A DNA stretch of 64,000 nucleotides from Ewingella sp. CoE-038-23 (GTDB lineage Bacteria > Pseudomonadota > Gammaproteobacteria > Enterobacterales > Enterobacteriaceae): positions 1,984,001-2,048,000 of the forward strand of contig NZ_JAZHOH010000001.1 in the NCBI RefSeq assembly GCF_040419245.1, in the 5' to 3' direction. Shown here piece after piece: positions 1 to 8,373 of the stretch. Position numbers and translations under genes: made by a program. Below the pieces are notes generated by a model. That model did not search any database and had not been told where the DNA came from. It saw only the letters and a program-made list of their open reading frames with translations. Within the stretch, counting starts at the first letter, position 1; each line of letters opens with the position of its first letter.

Positions 1-1
1 T

Positions 2-526
2 TGGCGCAACGGCGGGGGAGAAACCCGTGAAATTATCAGCTGGCCTGAGGGTCAACGCGATTTTGAGTGGCGGGCCAGCATCGCCACCATTGCGGCTGAT
101 GGGCCTTTTTCTCTCTTTGCCGGTATTGACCGCTCGATCACCTTATTAAGTGGCGAGGGCGTGCATCTGCACGGTGAGCAGGGTGTCGACCACCCCTTAA
201 CTCAGATTGGCGCGCCTTACTCTTTCGCTGGAGAAGTGCCGATCGTCGCCACGCTGCTGGGCGGCGTGACCAAGGATTTCAACATTATGACCCGTCGCGG
301 CAGCTGCGCGGCGCAGGTCAGGGCGCAAAGCCATGACTTTGAGGTCAACTGGCAAACCGCCGGGCTGCTGTACGTTCTGCGCGGAGAGTGGCAGGTGACG
401 CCCTCCATCAAACTGGCCGCGGAAGATGGCTTGTACTGGGCTTTTGAGCCGAACCAAGAAAAAAGCCAGCCAGTCCGGGCTTTGCAGCCAGATGCGCAAC
501 TGCTTTGGGTAGAAATCACCCGCTGA
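2..526 (+). CDS. hutD: HutD family protein, 5' end cut by window
   Basis: The reading frame is open from base 2 to the TGA at 524-526; the N-terminus lies outside the window. The first visible residues read WRNGGGETREI, the HutD family signature, followed by a cupin-like beta-rich body. HutD is a small conserved protein of histidine-utilisation operons whose biochemical role is not settled; a governor or ligand-sensing role has been proposed. It lies 82 bp upstream of hutH on the same strand, which supports the call. About 174 codons are present, so only a short N-terminal piece is missing. Confidence 0.85.
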   Translation, partial: WRNGGGETREIISWPEGQRDFEWRASIATIAADGPFSLFAGIDRSITLLSGEGVHLHGEQGVDHPLTQIGAPYSFAGEVPIVATLLGGVTKDFNIMTRRGSCAAQVRAQSHDFEVNWQTAGLLYVLRGEWQVTPSIKLAAEDGLYWAFEPNQEKSQPVRALQPDAQLLWVEITR

Positions 527-586
527 TTTAGCGATTTCAATAAAGGGCCCGGCCATTTCACTGTGTCGGGCGTTATTTGCCCCTAA

Positions 587-600
587 CTTGTCTATACAGG
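587..600. promoter_or_regulatory. Possible HutC-type operator before hutH
   Basis: The sequence CTTGTCTATACAGG is an imperfect dyad resembling the CTTGTA-TACAAG type of site bound by GntR-family HutC repressors in hut operons. It ends 8 bp before the hutH start and overlaps its ribosome-binding AGGA. A repressor bound here could block a hutH promoter or initiation. HutC itself is not in the window, so this rests on motif resemblance alone. Confidence 0.3.
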
Positions 601-608
601 ATTAGATT

Positions 609-2189
609 ATGTCATCTGCATCTCACGACATTCGCGTCTCCCATCTGCACCCCGGTCAGGTTGACCTTGCCACACTGCGCGCCATTTACTCCGCCGAAAA
701 GCGTGAAAACCAGCAGCAATATTGGAGCGTTCGCGTTGAACTGGCCGAGGAGGCGCGCGGGGGCGTGCTGGCGTCACAGGAAACGGTGAACCGCATCGTC
801 GAGTCCGGCAAGGTGGTTTATGGCATCAACACCGGGTTTGGCAAGCTGGCGCAAACTCGCATTCCGGCAGAGCGTCTGGCCGAGCTGCAGCGCAATCTGG
901 TGCTGTCGCACAGCGTCGGGATTGGCAAAGAGCTGGCCGATAACGTGGTGCGTCTCGTGATGACCACTAAGATCCTCAGCCTGTCGCGCGGCCATTCTGG
1001 TATTCGCATGGAAGTGATTGATGCACTGATAAGCTTGCTCAATGCGGGCGTGCTGCCGTGTATTCCAGAGAAAGGCTCGGTGGGCGCGTCGGGAGATTTG
1101 GCTCCGCTGGCCCACCTGTCGCTGATGCTGATCGGCGAAGGGGAAGTCACCGCGCAGGGCGTTCGCATGTCGGCGGTAGAAGGGCTGGCAACCGTCGGTT
1201 TGAAACCTATTGAGTTGGGGCCAAAAGAGGGGCTGGCGCTGCTAAACGGCACGCAGGTATCGACCTCTCTGGCGCTGGCCGGGCTGTTTGAAGCTGAACG
1301 AGTCTTCTCCGCAGGCTTGGTGGCCGGAGCACTGTCGCTGGAAGCCATCAAAGGCTCGGTGAAACCTTATGATGCGCGCATTCACCAAGCGCGTGGCCAA
1401 CTGGGGCAAATCTCCGTTGCAGCTGCAGTGACGGCTTTGCTGGAAGGGAGTGACGTTGTCACCTCTCACGCCAACTGCGGCCGGGTGCAAGATCCTTATT
1501 CTATCCGCTGCGTGCCACAGGTGATGGGCGCATGCCTTGATAACCTGCAACACGCTGCCCGCGTTTTGCAAATCGAAGCTAACGCCGCTTCGGATAACCC
1601 GCTGGTGTTTGCCGAGAATGGTGATGTTATCTCTGGCGGTAACTTCCACGCCGAGCCGGTAGCCTTTGCCGCCGACATCATCGCGCTGGCGGTGGCCGAA
1701 ATTGGGGCTATTTCCGAGCGCCGCCTGGCATTGCTGCTCGACACCGGGCTGTCAGGCCTGCCGCCGTTCCTGGTTAATGACGGCGGGGTGAACTCCGGCT
1801 TTATGATTGCACAGGTGACCGCCGCCGCGCTGGCCTCTGAGAATAAATCGCTGGCGCATCCGGGCAGCGTGGACAGCCTGCCAACCTCCGCCAATCAGGA
1901 AGACCACGTCTCTATGGCGACCTACGCCGCCTGTCGCCTTGGCGACATGTGTTTCAACACCTCCGTGGTGGTGGGCATTGAGGCGATGGCCGCCGCGCAG
2001 GGCATCGACTTCATTCGCCCGCTGAAAAGCTCTCCGCTGCTAGAGAAAGAGTTACAGGCCATTCGCCAAGACGTGGCCTATTTGGAAAAAGATCGCCTGA
2101 TGGCACCTGACGTAGAAGCCATGCGCCTGTGGGCCAGTCGCGGGCAGTGGCCATCGGTCATTGAAGCTTTGTTACCGAGTTTTAACTGA
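609..2189 (+). CDS. hutH: Histidine ammonia-lyase
   Basis: Catalyses the first step of histidine degradation, L-histidine to urocanate plus ammonia, in the cytoplasm. The 526-residue protein has the Ala160-Ser161-Gly162 triad ([14 protein letters not shown]) that cyclises into the MIO electrophilic cofactor of this lyase family. It is slightly longer than the usual 505-515 residues owing to an N-terminal extension before HPGQVDL. The ATG at 609 has an AGGA Shine-Dalgarno. A start further in would match the usual family length, but no better ribosome site is seen. hutU follows after 17 bp, so the two are surely co-transcribed. An exact matS sequence lies inside the gene at 1450-1462. Confidence 0.97.
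   Translation: MSSASHDIRVSHLHPGQVDLATLRAIYSAEKRENQQQYWSVRVELAEEARGGVLASQETVNRIVESGKVVYGINTGFGKLAQTRIPAERLAELQRNLVLSHSVGIGKELADNVVRLVMTTKILSLSRGHSGIRMEVIDALISLLNAGVLPCIPEKGSVGASGDLAPLAHLSLMLIGEGEVTAQGVRMSAVEGLATVGLKPIELGPKEGLALLNGTQVSTSLALAGLFEAERVFSAGLVAGALSLEAIKGSVKPYDARIHQARGQLGQISVAAAVTALLEGSDVVTSHANCGRVQDPYSIRCVPQVMGACLDNLQHAARVLQIEANAASDNPLVFAENGDVISGGNFHAEPVAFAADIIALAVAEIGAISERRLALLLDTGLSGLPPFLVNDGGVNSGFMIAQVTAAALASENKSLAHPGSVDSLPTSANQEDHVSMATYAACRLGDMCFNTSVVVGIEAMAAAQGIDFIRPLKSSPLLEKELQAIRQDVAYLEKDRLMAPDVEAMRLWASRGQWPSVIEALLPSFN
1450..1462. other. matS site (MatP binding, Ter macrodomain)
   Basis: GTGACGTTGTCAC matches the matS consensus GTGACRNYGTCAC at every position. MatP binding to matS organises the Ter macrodomain in enterobacteria. 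The site lies inside hutH. Two more exact sites occur in rsxC and the window also holds tus, so the terminus setting is coherent. Confidence 0.75.
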
Positions 2190-2206
2190 TTAATAAGGAA
2201 TTCAAC

Positions 2207-3889
2207 ATGAATGCACCTCAGAAAACGGCGGTTGCTCGCGCGGTTCGCGCCCCTCACGGCACGGAATTGAGCTGTGAAAACTGGCTGATTGAAGCGGCCT
2301 ACCGGATGATCCAGAACAACCTCGATCCTGACGTGGCCGAGCGCCCGGAAGATCTGGTGGTTTATGGCGGTATCGGCAAAGCGGCGCGCAACTGGCCGGC
2401 CTTCGAAGCGATTTTAGACAGCCTGCGCAAGCTGCACGCTGATGAAACGCTGCTGGTGCAATCCGGCAAGCCAGTGGGGATTTTCCGCACCCACGCTGAC
2501 GCGCCGCGCGTGCTGATTGCCAACTCTAACTTGGTGCCGCACTGGGCGAACTGGGACCATTTCCACGAGTTGGATAAAGCCGGGTTGATGATGTACGGCC
2601 AGATGACCGCCGGTTCGTGGATCTACATCGGCGCGCAGGGCATCGTGCAGGGAACCTATGAAACCTTCGCCGAGGCGGGCCGCCAGCACTACAACAGCAA
2701 TCTGCGCGGTAAGTGGATCCTGACTGCCGGTCTTGGCGGCATGGGCGGTGCACAGCCTCTGGCTGGCGTACTGGCAGGAGCCTGCGTGCTGGCGATTGAG
2801 TGTCAGGAGTCGCGCATCGATTTCCGCATTCGCACCCGTTACTTGGATTACAAAGCGTACAGCATCGAAGAAGCCTTGGTGATGATTGAGAAAGCCTGCG
2901 CGGAAAAACAGGCGATTTCCGTTGGCCTGTTGGGTAACGCGGCGGAGCTGATGCCGCAGCTGGTGGCGCGCGCCAAGCAGGGCGGCCTGCGCCCGGATAT
3001 CGTCACTGACCAGACTTCGGCCCATGACCCGCTCAATGGCTACCTGCCGGAAGGCTGGACGCTGGAGCAGTGGCAGGACAAACGCGTCTCTGACCCGCAG
3101 GCGGTGGTGAAAGCCTCTCGCGCGTCGATGGCGAAACACGTGCAGGCGATGCTCGACTTCCACGCCATGGGCATTCCAACCGTGGATTACGGCAACAATA
3201 TTCGTCAGGTAGCGAAAGAGGAAGGTGTGCTGAATGCCTTTGATTTCCCGGGCTTTGTTCCGGCTTATATCCGCCCGCTGTTCTGCGAAGGCAAAGGCCC
3301 GTTCCGTTGGGTGGCGCTCTCCGGCGACCCGGAAGATATCTATAAAACCGACGCCAAGCTGAAAGAGCTGTTCCCGGACAATGCTAATCTGATCAACTGG
3401 CTGGATATGGCTCGCGAGCGCATCGCGTTTCAAGGGCTGCCGGCGCGGATCTGCTGGTTGGGCCTCGGCGAGCGTCATATCGCCGGACTAGCCTTTAACG
3501 AAATGGTGCGTAACGGCGAGCTAAAAGCGCCGGTAGTGATTGGGCGGGACCATCTGGATACCGGCTCGGTGGCCTCGCCAAACCGCGAAACCGAAGCGAT
3601 GAAAGATGGCTCCGACGCGGTTTCTGACTGGCCGCTGCTCAACGCGCTGCTTAACACGGCGGGCGGCGCTACCTGGGTCAGCCTGCACCATGGCGGCGGC
3701 GTAGGCATGGGCTTCTCTCAGCACGCGGGGATGGTCATTGTCTGCGACGGCACCAAAGAAGCCGATGCCCGCCTGTCACGCGTGCTGTGGAATGACCCGG
3801 CAACCGGCGTCATGCGCCACGCCGACGCGGGTTATCAGCAAGCCATCGACTGCGCCAAACGCAATGACCTAAACCTGCCAATGGTGTGA
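2207..3889 (+). CDS. hutU: Urocanate hydratase
   Basis: Second enzyme of histidine degradation, converting urocanate to imidazolonepropionate with tightly bound NAD+. The 560-residue protein matches the family length. It shows the glycine-rich [14 protein letters not shown] dinucleotide-binding segment near residue 175 and the conserved [17 protein letters not shown] region near residues 445-460. The ATG at 2207 follows an AAGGA ribosome site. It is the last hut gene here and is followed by a terminator; hutI and hutG must lie elsewhere, perhaps left of the window. Confidence 0.97.
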   Translation: MNAPQKTAVARAVRAPHGTELSCENWLIEAAYRMIQNNLDPDVAERPEDLVVYGGIGKAARNWPAFEAILDSLRKLHADETLLVQSGKPVGIFRTHADAPRVLIANSNLVPHWANWDHFHELDKAGLMMYGQMTAGSWIYIGAQGIVQGTYETFAEAGRQHYNSNLRGKWILTAGLGGMGGAQPLAGVLAGACVLAIECQESRIDFRIRTRYLDYKAYSIEEALVMIEKACAEKQAISVGLLGNAAELMPQLVARAKQGGLRPDIVTDQTSAHDPLNGYLPEGWTLEQWQDKRVSDPQAVVKASRASMAKHVQAMLDFHAMGIPTVDYGNNIRQVAKEEGVLNAFDFPGFVPAYIRPLFCEGKGPFRWVALSGDPEDIYKTDAKLKELFPDNANLINWLDMARERIAFQGLPARICWLGLGERHIAGLAFNEMVRNGELKAPVVIGRDHLDTGSVASPNRETEAMKDGSDAVSDWPLLNALLNTAGGATWVSLHHGGGVGMGFSQHAGMVIVCDGTKEADARLSRVLWNDPATGVMRHADAGYQQAIDCAKRNDLNLPMV

Positions 3890-3908
3890 GTAAGCTAAGT
3901 TAGAAAGA

Positions 3909-3937
3909 CAAGGGCAGGCGCGAGCTTGCCCTTTTTT
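3909..3937 (+). terminator. Rho-independent terminator after hutU
   Basis: AAGGGCA (3910-3916) pairs with TGCCCTT (3927-3933), and the stem runs directly into a T tract. It sits 20 bp after the hutU stop and before the convergent DUF817 gene. Confidence 0.8.
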
Positions 3938-3947
3938 ATGGCGAAGA

Positions 3948-4796
3948 TTAAACCGGCACGTGAACATGCTTTTTGATGTTTTTCAGCCAGGTGATCATGG
4001 TGAAAGTCATGATAACCAGCAGCGCCCAGGAGCTCCATTTACCCAGATGCACGCCGGACCAGCTGCTGAGCTGATTAGGGTAGCGCCAGATAGTGAAGAA
4101 GGTGCTGATGTTCTCCGCCAGCCAGATGAAGAAGCCAATCAGAATAAATGCCAAAATCAGCGGCATGCGGCGTGGGGTATCGTAGGGAGTGAACACCACA
4201 TAGCTGCGGGCGTAAAGCCCCAGTACCAGCGCGGTGATGTACCAGCGGAAATCGCCAATGTAGTGATGGGTGAAGAAGTTCACGTAAATCAGCAGCGAGC
4301 AGATGGCGGCCAGCGTATAGGGCGGGTAGTTGCGCACTTTAACGTCCAGCAGCCGCCAGCACTGAATCATATAACTGCCCACCGCCGCGTACATGAAGAC
4401 GGAAAACAGCGGCACGCCGAACAGCTTGGTGTAGGCGAAATCCGGGTAGCTCCACGAGCGAATGCCCGACGAGGTTTTAAAAACTTCCAGCGCAAAACCG
4501 ACCACGTGAAACAGCATGATGGCTTTAAACTCATCCAACGTTTCAAGCTTGCTGGTCAGCATCCACACCTGAATAAACAGCGCGACCAGCAGCAAAACGT
4601 CATAGCGCGGGACATGGAATATGCCGCCGCGCGGCACCAAAAACACCGCCAAAAAGAACAGTCCGACGAAGATACAGGCGCGCGCCTCTTTCACCCCGAA
4701 GAAAATAAATTCGGTTAAAAAGCGGCGAACTCCGCGAATTGGCTGCTTTTCGCGGGGTTGAGTCAGAAATAAATCCAGTCGTTGTAAAGGGCCCAT
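3948..4796 (-). CDS. DUF817 integral membrane protein (YoaT type)
   Basis: A 282-residue protein made almost wholly of hydrophobic helices (about eight membrane segments), with aromatic and charged motifs such as GFALEVFKTSSGIRSWSYP and HHYIGDFRWY in loops. These match the DUF817/YoaT family as I know it; the family has no firmly assigned function. The ATG at 4796 follows an AAGGA site. It begins 44 bp after the fetB stop on the same strand with no clear terminator between, so it may be the last gene of a fetA-fetB transcript. A link to metal homeostasis is only positional. Confidence 0.75.
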   Translation of the reverse strand: MGPLQRLDLFLTQPREKQPIRGVRRFLTEFIFFGVKEARACIFVGLFFLAVFLVPRGGIFHVPRYDVLLLVALFIQVWMLTSKLETLDEFKAIMLFHVVGFALEVFKTSSGIRSWSYPDFAYTKLFGVPLFSVFMYAAVGSYMIQCWRLLDVKVRNYPPYTLAAICSLLIYVNFFTHHYIGDFRWYITALVLGLYARSYVVFTPYDTPRRMPLILAFILIGFFIWLAENISTFFTIWRYPNQLSSWSGVHLGKWSSWALLVIMTFTMITWLKNIKKHVHVPV

Positions 4797-4840
4797 GGTC
4801 GTCCTTGAATAAAATCCCCATTGCAGGAAAGCCGCTAAAT

Positions 4841-5608
4841 TTACTTCATCACGCGCAGTTGCGCACGCTCATTATAGAAACGGCGGTAGGCGAGGTAGCC
4901 CGCGATGATGGTGGAGACGCTGGCGGTGCCGAGCAGCATAAAGGTGACCATTATCTGGTACTTAATGGCTTTTACCGGATCAATACCGGCGAAAATCATC
5001 CCGGACATCATGCCCGGCAGGCTGACGATGCCGACGGTCTTGGCGGCATCGACGGTGGGGATCATCGCGGCGCGAATGCTGTCGCGAATAATCGAGCCGG
5101 ACGCCAGCTTGGTGGATGCGCCGAGGCTGAGCATCTCGAGGATTTTTTGTTGGTTATCCATAAAGCGCTGGTTGAGATTGCTATAACACAGCCCGACCGC
5201 CACCATGGCGTTGCCCGCAATCATGCCGGAGACGGGGATCACCTGCATCGGCAGGAATTCAATCGAGCGGCTGAGGATCAGGATCACCAGCGTCAGCGCG
5301 GTGCTGGCGGTAATAGCAATAAAGGAAATCGCAAAGCCGTTATCAATATTCCGGCTGCGCTTTTTAGCGTTAAAGGCGGCGTTGAAGCAGATGAACAGCA
5401 CCATCAGCAGGGTCAGCCAGCCGTCGTTGATTTCGAAAATGTACTTGAGCACATAGCCGACTGCCACCAGTTGCACGATGGCCCGCGCAACGCTCCAAAC
5501 GATGTCCTTCTCTAGTCCCAGCTTCTCGCGTTTACTGACCAGCAGGGCGACGATGACCAGAATGAGGGCCAGCGCCAGTGATTCGTTAGTGATGTTATGC
5601 TGGCTCAT
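4841..5608 (-). CDS. fetB: Iron export ABC transporter permease FetB
   Basis: Membrane subunit of the FetAB (YbbLM) exporter, which in E. coli lowers cellular iron and improves resistance to peroxide. The 255-residue protein has about seven membrane segments and the family motifs IPVSGMIAGNAMVA and SLPGMMSGMIFAGIDPVKA. Its start overlaps the end of fetA by 14 bases, so the two are translationally coupled. Length matches the E. coli protein (259). Confidence 0.92.
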   Translation of the reverse strand: MSQHNITNESLALALILVIVALLVSKREKLGLEKDIVWSVARAIVQLVAVGYVLKYIFEINDGWLTLLMVLFICFNAAFNAKKRSRNIDNGFAISFIAITASTALTLVILILSRSIEFLPMQVIPVSGMIAGNAMVAVGLCYSNLNQRFMDNQQKILEMLSLGASTKLASGSIIRDSIRAAMIPTVDAAKTVGIVSLPGMMSGMIFAGIDPVKAIKYQIMVTFMLLGTASVSTIIAGYLAYRRFYNERAQLRVMK

Positions 5609-6266
5609 GGTCGATGCTCTCGGCGGCGCGGTGGCTTAGGGTGATAACGTTTTTGGCGTGGCGGATCTCATTGCTGTCGTGGCTGACCCAGAGTACAGCG
5701 AGGTTCTCCTGCTCGACCAAATCGGCGATGATCTGATTGACGTTGTGCTTATTTTCTTCGTCGAGGGCGCTGGTAATTTCATCCAGCAGCAGGATATCGG
5801 GCATAAATTGTAGATTGCGCAGCAATGAGACGCGCTGCTTCTCGCCGCCAGACAGCTCTTGGGCTTTCTTATCAAGCATATCCGTCGGCAAATTGACGCG
5901 CTCTAGCCACTGTTTCACTTTGGCTTCATCCATCTTCTGGCCGCGAATTTGATAAGGCAGCGCCAGATTGTCGCGCACGGTATCGCCAAACAGCGAAGGG
6001 GTCTGGAAGCAATAGGAGACCTGCTGGCGATATTTTTCCGTTTTTAAGCCGGTAATATCGTCGCCTTTGAACTTGATGGTACCGCCGGTCTGGGTTTGCA
6101 GCGCAGCAATGATCTTCAGCAGCGTGCTTTTGCCACTGCCCGAAGGCCCGGTCAGCAGCGTGAATTCACCCGGATTGAGGGTAAATGAAACGGGTTCCAG
6201 CAGGGGGCGTTGATTGAGGGTAAAGCTGACTTCCTGAAGGTCTAAAAGGGGCGCAGACTGCGGCAT
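5595..6266 (-). CDS. fetA: Iron export ABC transporter ATP-binding protein FetA
   Basis: ATPase of the FetAB metal exporter. The 223-residue single nucleotide-binding domain shows Walker A (GPSGSGKST, about residues 40-48), the Q-loop (SYCFQTPSLFG), the signature LSGGEKQRV, and Walker B followed by the D-loop (ILLLDEITSALD). First gene of the fetAB pair. A perfect 11-bp inverted repeat and a promoter-like sequence lie 42 bp upstream. The upstream neighbour on the same strand is a Fur-box flavoprotein gene, 119 bp away. Confidence 0.93.
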   Translation of the reverse strand: MPQSAPLLDLQEVSFTLNQRPLLEPVSFTLNPGEFTLLTGPSGSGKSTLLKIIAALQTQTGGTIKFKGDDITGLKTEKYRQQVSYCFQTPSLFGDTVRDNLALPYQIRGQKMDEAKVKQWLERVNLPTDMLDKKAQELSGGEKQRVSLLRNLQFMPDILLLDEITSALDEENKHNVNQIIADLVEQENLAVLWVSHDSNEIRHAKNVITLSHRAAESIDHEPA

Positions 6267-6307
6267 GGCGTCTTCCTTGGTGGTCCATTGAATGCGCGCA
6301 TAATACC

Positions 6308-6337
6308 ACTCAGTTTGTGTCAGGTAACAAACTGAGT
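6308..6337. promoter_or_regulatory. 11-bp perfect dyad over the putative fetA promoter
   Basis: ACTCAGTTTGT (6308-6318) and ACAAACTGAGT (6327-6337) form a perfect inverted repeat with an 8-base spacer. On the minus strand TTGTTA (6325-6330) and an extended -10, TGGTATTAT (TATTAT at 6300-6305), are separated by 19 bases, so the dyad covers the -35 side of a plausible fetA promoter. There is no T run, which argues against a terminator. It is likely an operator for an unidentified regulator; it does not look like an OxyR or Fur site. Confidence 0.5.
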
Positions 6338-6385
6338 TGCTTCAAATCGTTTACAAAAGCCTTGGCAGTCGATGGACGGGCTGCA

Positions 6386-7594
6386 TCACAGCCCTTTGGG
6401 GATTTCCCGATAGAAACCTATACCAATCAGCCTGCCAAACAGGAAGGGCACAAACTTACGGCTGCGCAACCAAAGCTCCATACGGCCCGGTGGTTTGCTG
6501 CGTTTCTTCTGGCCCGCTTTGCTGATCATGATTTGCAAAGACTGGGTTGCCCAAGTAGGAAAGGCGCGACGGCGCTGGACGCGCTGTAAGTGCTTCAACT
6601 CCAGCCTGCCTTTGAGCAGCGGGGCGCTGATGATATTGGCGGTAGCCACGGCGTCCTGAATCGCCAAATTCACCCCGACGCCGCCAATCGGCGACATGGC
6701 GTGGGCGGCGTCGCCAATGCACAAGATGCCCGGCTTGGCCCACTCTTTCAGGCGGTCGATGCGGATTTTCAGTAGCTTGACCTGATCCCAGTCTGTGATG
6801 TCGTGTTGCAGGCGGCTCAGCTCGAAAGGCGACACCTCGGCGATAAGCTCGACAAAGGGCTGTAAACCCTTCTCGCGCAGCGCGTCGAGGCTGTCTTTGG
6901 CGATGGAGTAGCCGCATTGCCAGTAGTCGCCACGGTCAATCATGATGAAATTCTTTTTCGGCCCGCGATGGCCCATCGACCACTGCGGGTCATCCGCCAG
7001 TTTGTGGATTTTCAGCCACAACACATCACGAGGCGCGCCGAAACGGCGGATTTCCATCCCGGCCTGCTCGCGCACAATAGAGTTACGCCCGTCACAGCCA
7101 ATCACCAGCGTAGAGTCAATCCGTCGCGACTCGCCGTTAACCACTGCGTTCACGCCTTTCACCACGCCATTCTCTTCAATCAGACCTTTCACCTCGGCGT
7201 TATGCAGCAGAGTGAAGTTAGGCAGCATTGCGGCCTTGCTGCTGATGAAGTTAAGGAAATCCCACTGCGGCATAAAGGCGATGAATTTGCACTGAGTCGG
7301 CAAATGGCTGAAATCCGCCAGCGTGGTCTCCTTGCCGTTGATTTCGCCATAAAGCTTCTCAGCGCGCTGATGAGGTAGCTGCAAAAACTCGTCGAGAAAG
7401 CCTAATCGCCAGATGATTTCCAGCGTCGAGGGATGAATGGTGTCGCCACGGAAATCACGCAGGAAATCGGCATGTTTCTCCAATACGGTAACGGTAATAC
7501 CTTGGCGGGCAAGCAGATAACCCAGCATCAAACCCGCAGGGCCGCCGCCAACGATGCAACATGAAGCGGAAGAGTGTTCAGAATTAAAGCTCAT
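6386..7594 (-). CDS. FAD-dependent oxidoreductase (UbiH/PHBH-like monooxygenase)
   Basis: The 402-residue protein has the N-terminal Rossmann FAD motif (CIVGGGPAGLMLGYLLA, about residues 12-28), the mid-protein DG motif (VIGCDGRNSIVRE), and the second FAD motif GDAAHAMSPIGGVGVNLA near residue 290. These define the group of class A flavin monooxygenases that includes p-hydroxybenzoate hydroxylase. The substrate is unknown. The start ATG at 7594 has an AGG ribosome site, and a perfect 17-bp Fur-type palindrome lies 29 bp upstream, so iron-repressed expression is likely. It precedes fetAB on the same strand, but the dyad and promoter in between suggest separate control. Confidence 0.85.
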   Translation of the reverse strand: MSFNSEHSSASCCIVGGGPAGLMLGYLLARQGITVTVLEKHADFLRDFRGDTIHPSTLEIIWRLGFLDEFLQLPHQRAEKLYGEINGKETTLADFSHLPTQCKFIAFMPQWDFLNFISSKAAMLPNFTLLHNAEVKGLIEENGVVKGVNAVVNGESRRIDSTLVIGCDGRNSIVREQAGMEIRRFGAPRDVLWLKIHKLADDPQWSMGHRGPKKNFIMIDRGDYWQCGYSIAKDSLDALREKGLQPFVELIAEVSPFELSRLQHDITDWDQVKLLKIRIDRLKEWAKPGILCIGDAAHAMSPIGGVGVNLAIQDAVATANIISAPLLKGRLELKHLQRVQRRRAFPTWATQSLQIMISKAGQKKRSKPPGRMELWLRSRKFVPFLFGRLIGIGFYREIPKGL

Positions 7595-7622
7595 GGAACC
7601 TGTCCGGCAGAAAATGATTTAC

Positions 7623-7639
7623 ATGATAATAATTATCAT
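7623..7639. promoter_or_regulatory. Fur box upstream of the FAD oxidoreductase gene
   Basis: ATGATAATAATTATCAT is a perfect palindrome with 8-base arms around 7631 and matches the core of the Fur consensus (GATAATGATAATCATTATC). It is 29 bp upstream of the minus-strand start at 7594. It would repress that gene when iron is sufficient. Confidence 0.8.
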
Positions 7640-7670
7640 TTGAAGGGGTGGCGGTCAATCTTTTGACCGC

Positions 7671-8035
7671 TTTTAAATTCAACTTCAAGGTTGAAATCGT
7701 GGGCACCGGCCCACACCGGCAAGGGATGCCGCCTCCACACCGGCCCCAAGGTCAAAACCGTGGGCTCGCCGCCCACACTGGCCCAAAGGGTTTTAAACGA
7801 AACCCTTTGGAATCCTGCGTTTTTTGCTGCTGGTAGATCGAGGCTTCGCAGGGTTGGAATAGACATGTTTCAGCGGCCGCAGTGTTCGTCGCGAAGTGCC
7901 GCCGCTTAGGCGGTTCCCTCGCTGCGGGATTACAACCCGCGTAAAAAGACACGCGGATTTCCACCTCTTGCTCGGCGTCATTTCTGAACGCGGCCTATGG
8001 GCATTTACACCGAACTGTTTCATTCCAATTCAAAA
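7671..8035 (+). repeat. Modular hairpin repeat, copy 1L (alleles a/x)
   Basis: First of eight copies of an intergenic repeat. In order it holds: an AT-rich TTTAAATTCAACTTCAAGG edge; hairpin H1 (GTGGGC-tcgcc-GCCCAC at 7760-7776, preceded by a partial duplicate from 7699); H2 allele a (AAAGGGTTT 7785-7793 with AAACCCTTT 7800-7808); the CCTGCG...CGCAGG stem; the invariant core CCGCCGCTTAGGCGG; H5 allele x (GCGGGATTACAACCCGC); and the CTCGGCGTCA tail. A hairpin GCGGTCAA-tctt-TTGACCGC precedes the edge. The flanking gene here is a 5' end, unlike most copies. Short open frames inside are not conserved as protein. Confidence 0.85.
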
Positions 8036-8036
8036 A

Positions 8037-8313
8037 AAATCCTGAAACTACTGAAACAGCACGGTTGAAATGCCTCAAAACCGCAGTCAGAAATGACGCC
8101 GAGGTAGTGGTTCGAGACCCAAGGCTCGAAGCCCGAACTGAGGGAACCGCCTAAGCGGCGACATTTTGCGGTGTGAACTGAAGTGACTGAAACACGTCCA
8201 TCCAACTAGCGGAGCGCGCAGTGAAAGAGCCTGGGGGTCCAGGGGGCGGTGGCGATATGCCGCCCCCTGGTCGGTGTGGGCCGACGCCCACGACCTTGAC
8301 CTTAAATTTGAAA
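8037..8313 (-). repeat. Modular hairpin repeat, copy 1R (alleles c/y), inverted
   Basis: Second copy at this locus, head to head with copy 1L so that the two tails meet near 8036. On the minus strand it carries H1 (GTGGGCgtcgGCCCAC), H2 allele c in the variant CCAGGGGGCGG/CCGCCCCCTGG, the core GCCGCTTAGGCGG, and H5 allele y (TTCGAG-ccttgggt-CTCGAA). Its H1 end abuts the rnb terminator. The H2 stem differs from the other c copies by a paired change (A:T to C:G). Confidence 0.85.
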
Positions 8314-8350
8314 TAAAAAAAGGCCGGTCAGCTTTCCCTGACCAGCCTTT
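8314..8350 (-). terminator. Rho-independent terminator of rnb
   Basis: Read on the minus strand, AAAGGCtGGTCAG pairs with CTGACCgGCCTTT and runs into a T7 tract. It lies 24 bp after the rnb stop. Confidence 0.85.
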
Positions 8351-8373
8351 CTAACCATCGCTCAAGCGAAACC

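Noticed and set aside
2414..3478. Long antisense frame (354 codons) across hutU
   Set aside because: Shadow of a GC-rich coding sequence; hutU is a full-length, well-conserved enzyme and the antisense product shows no family features.
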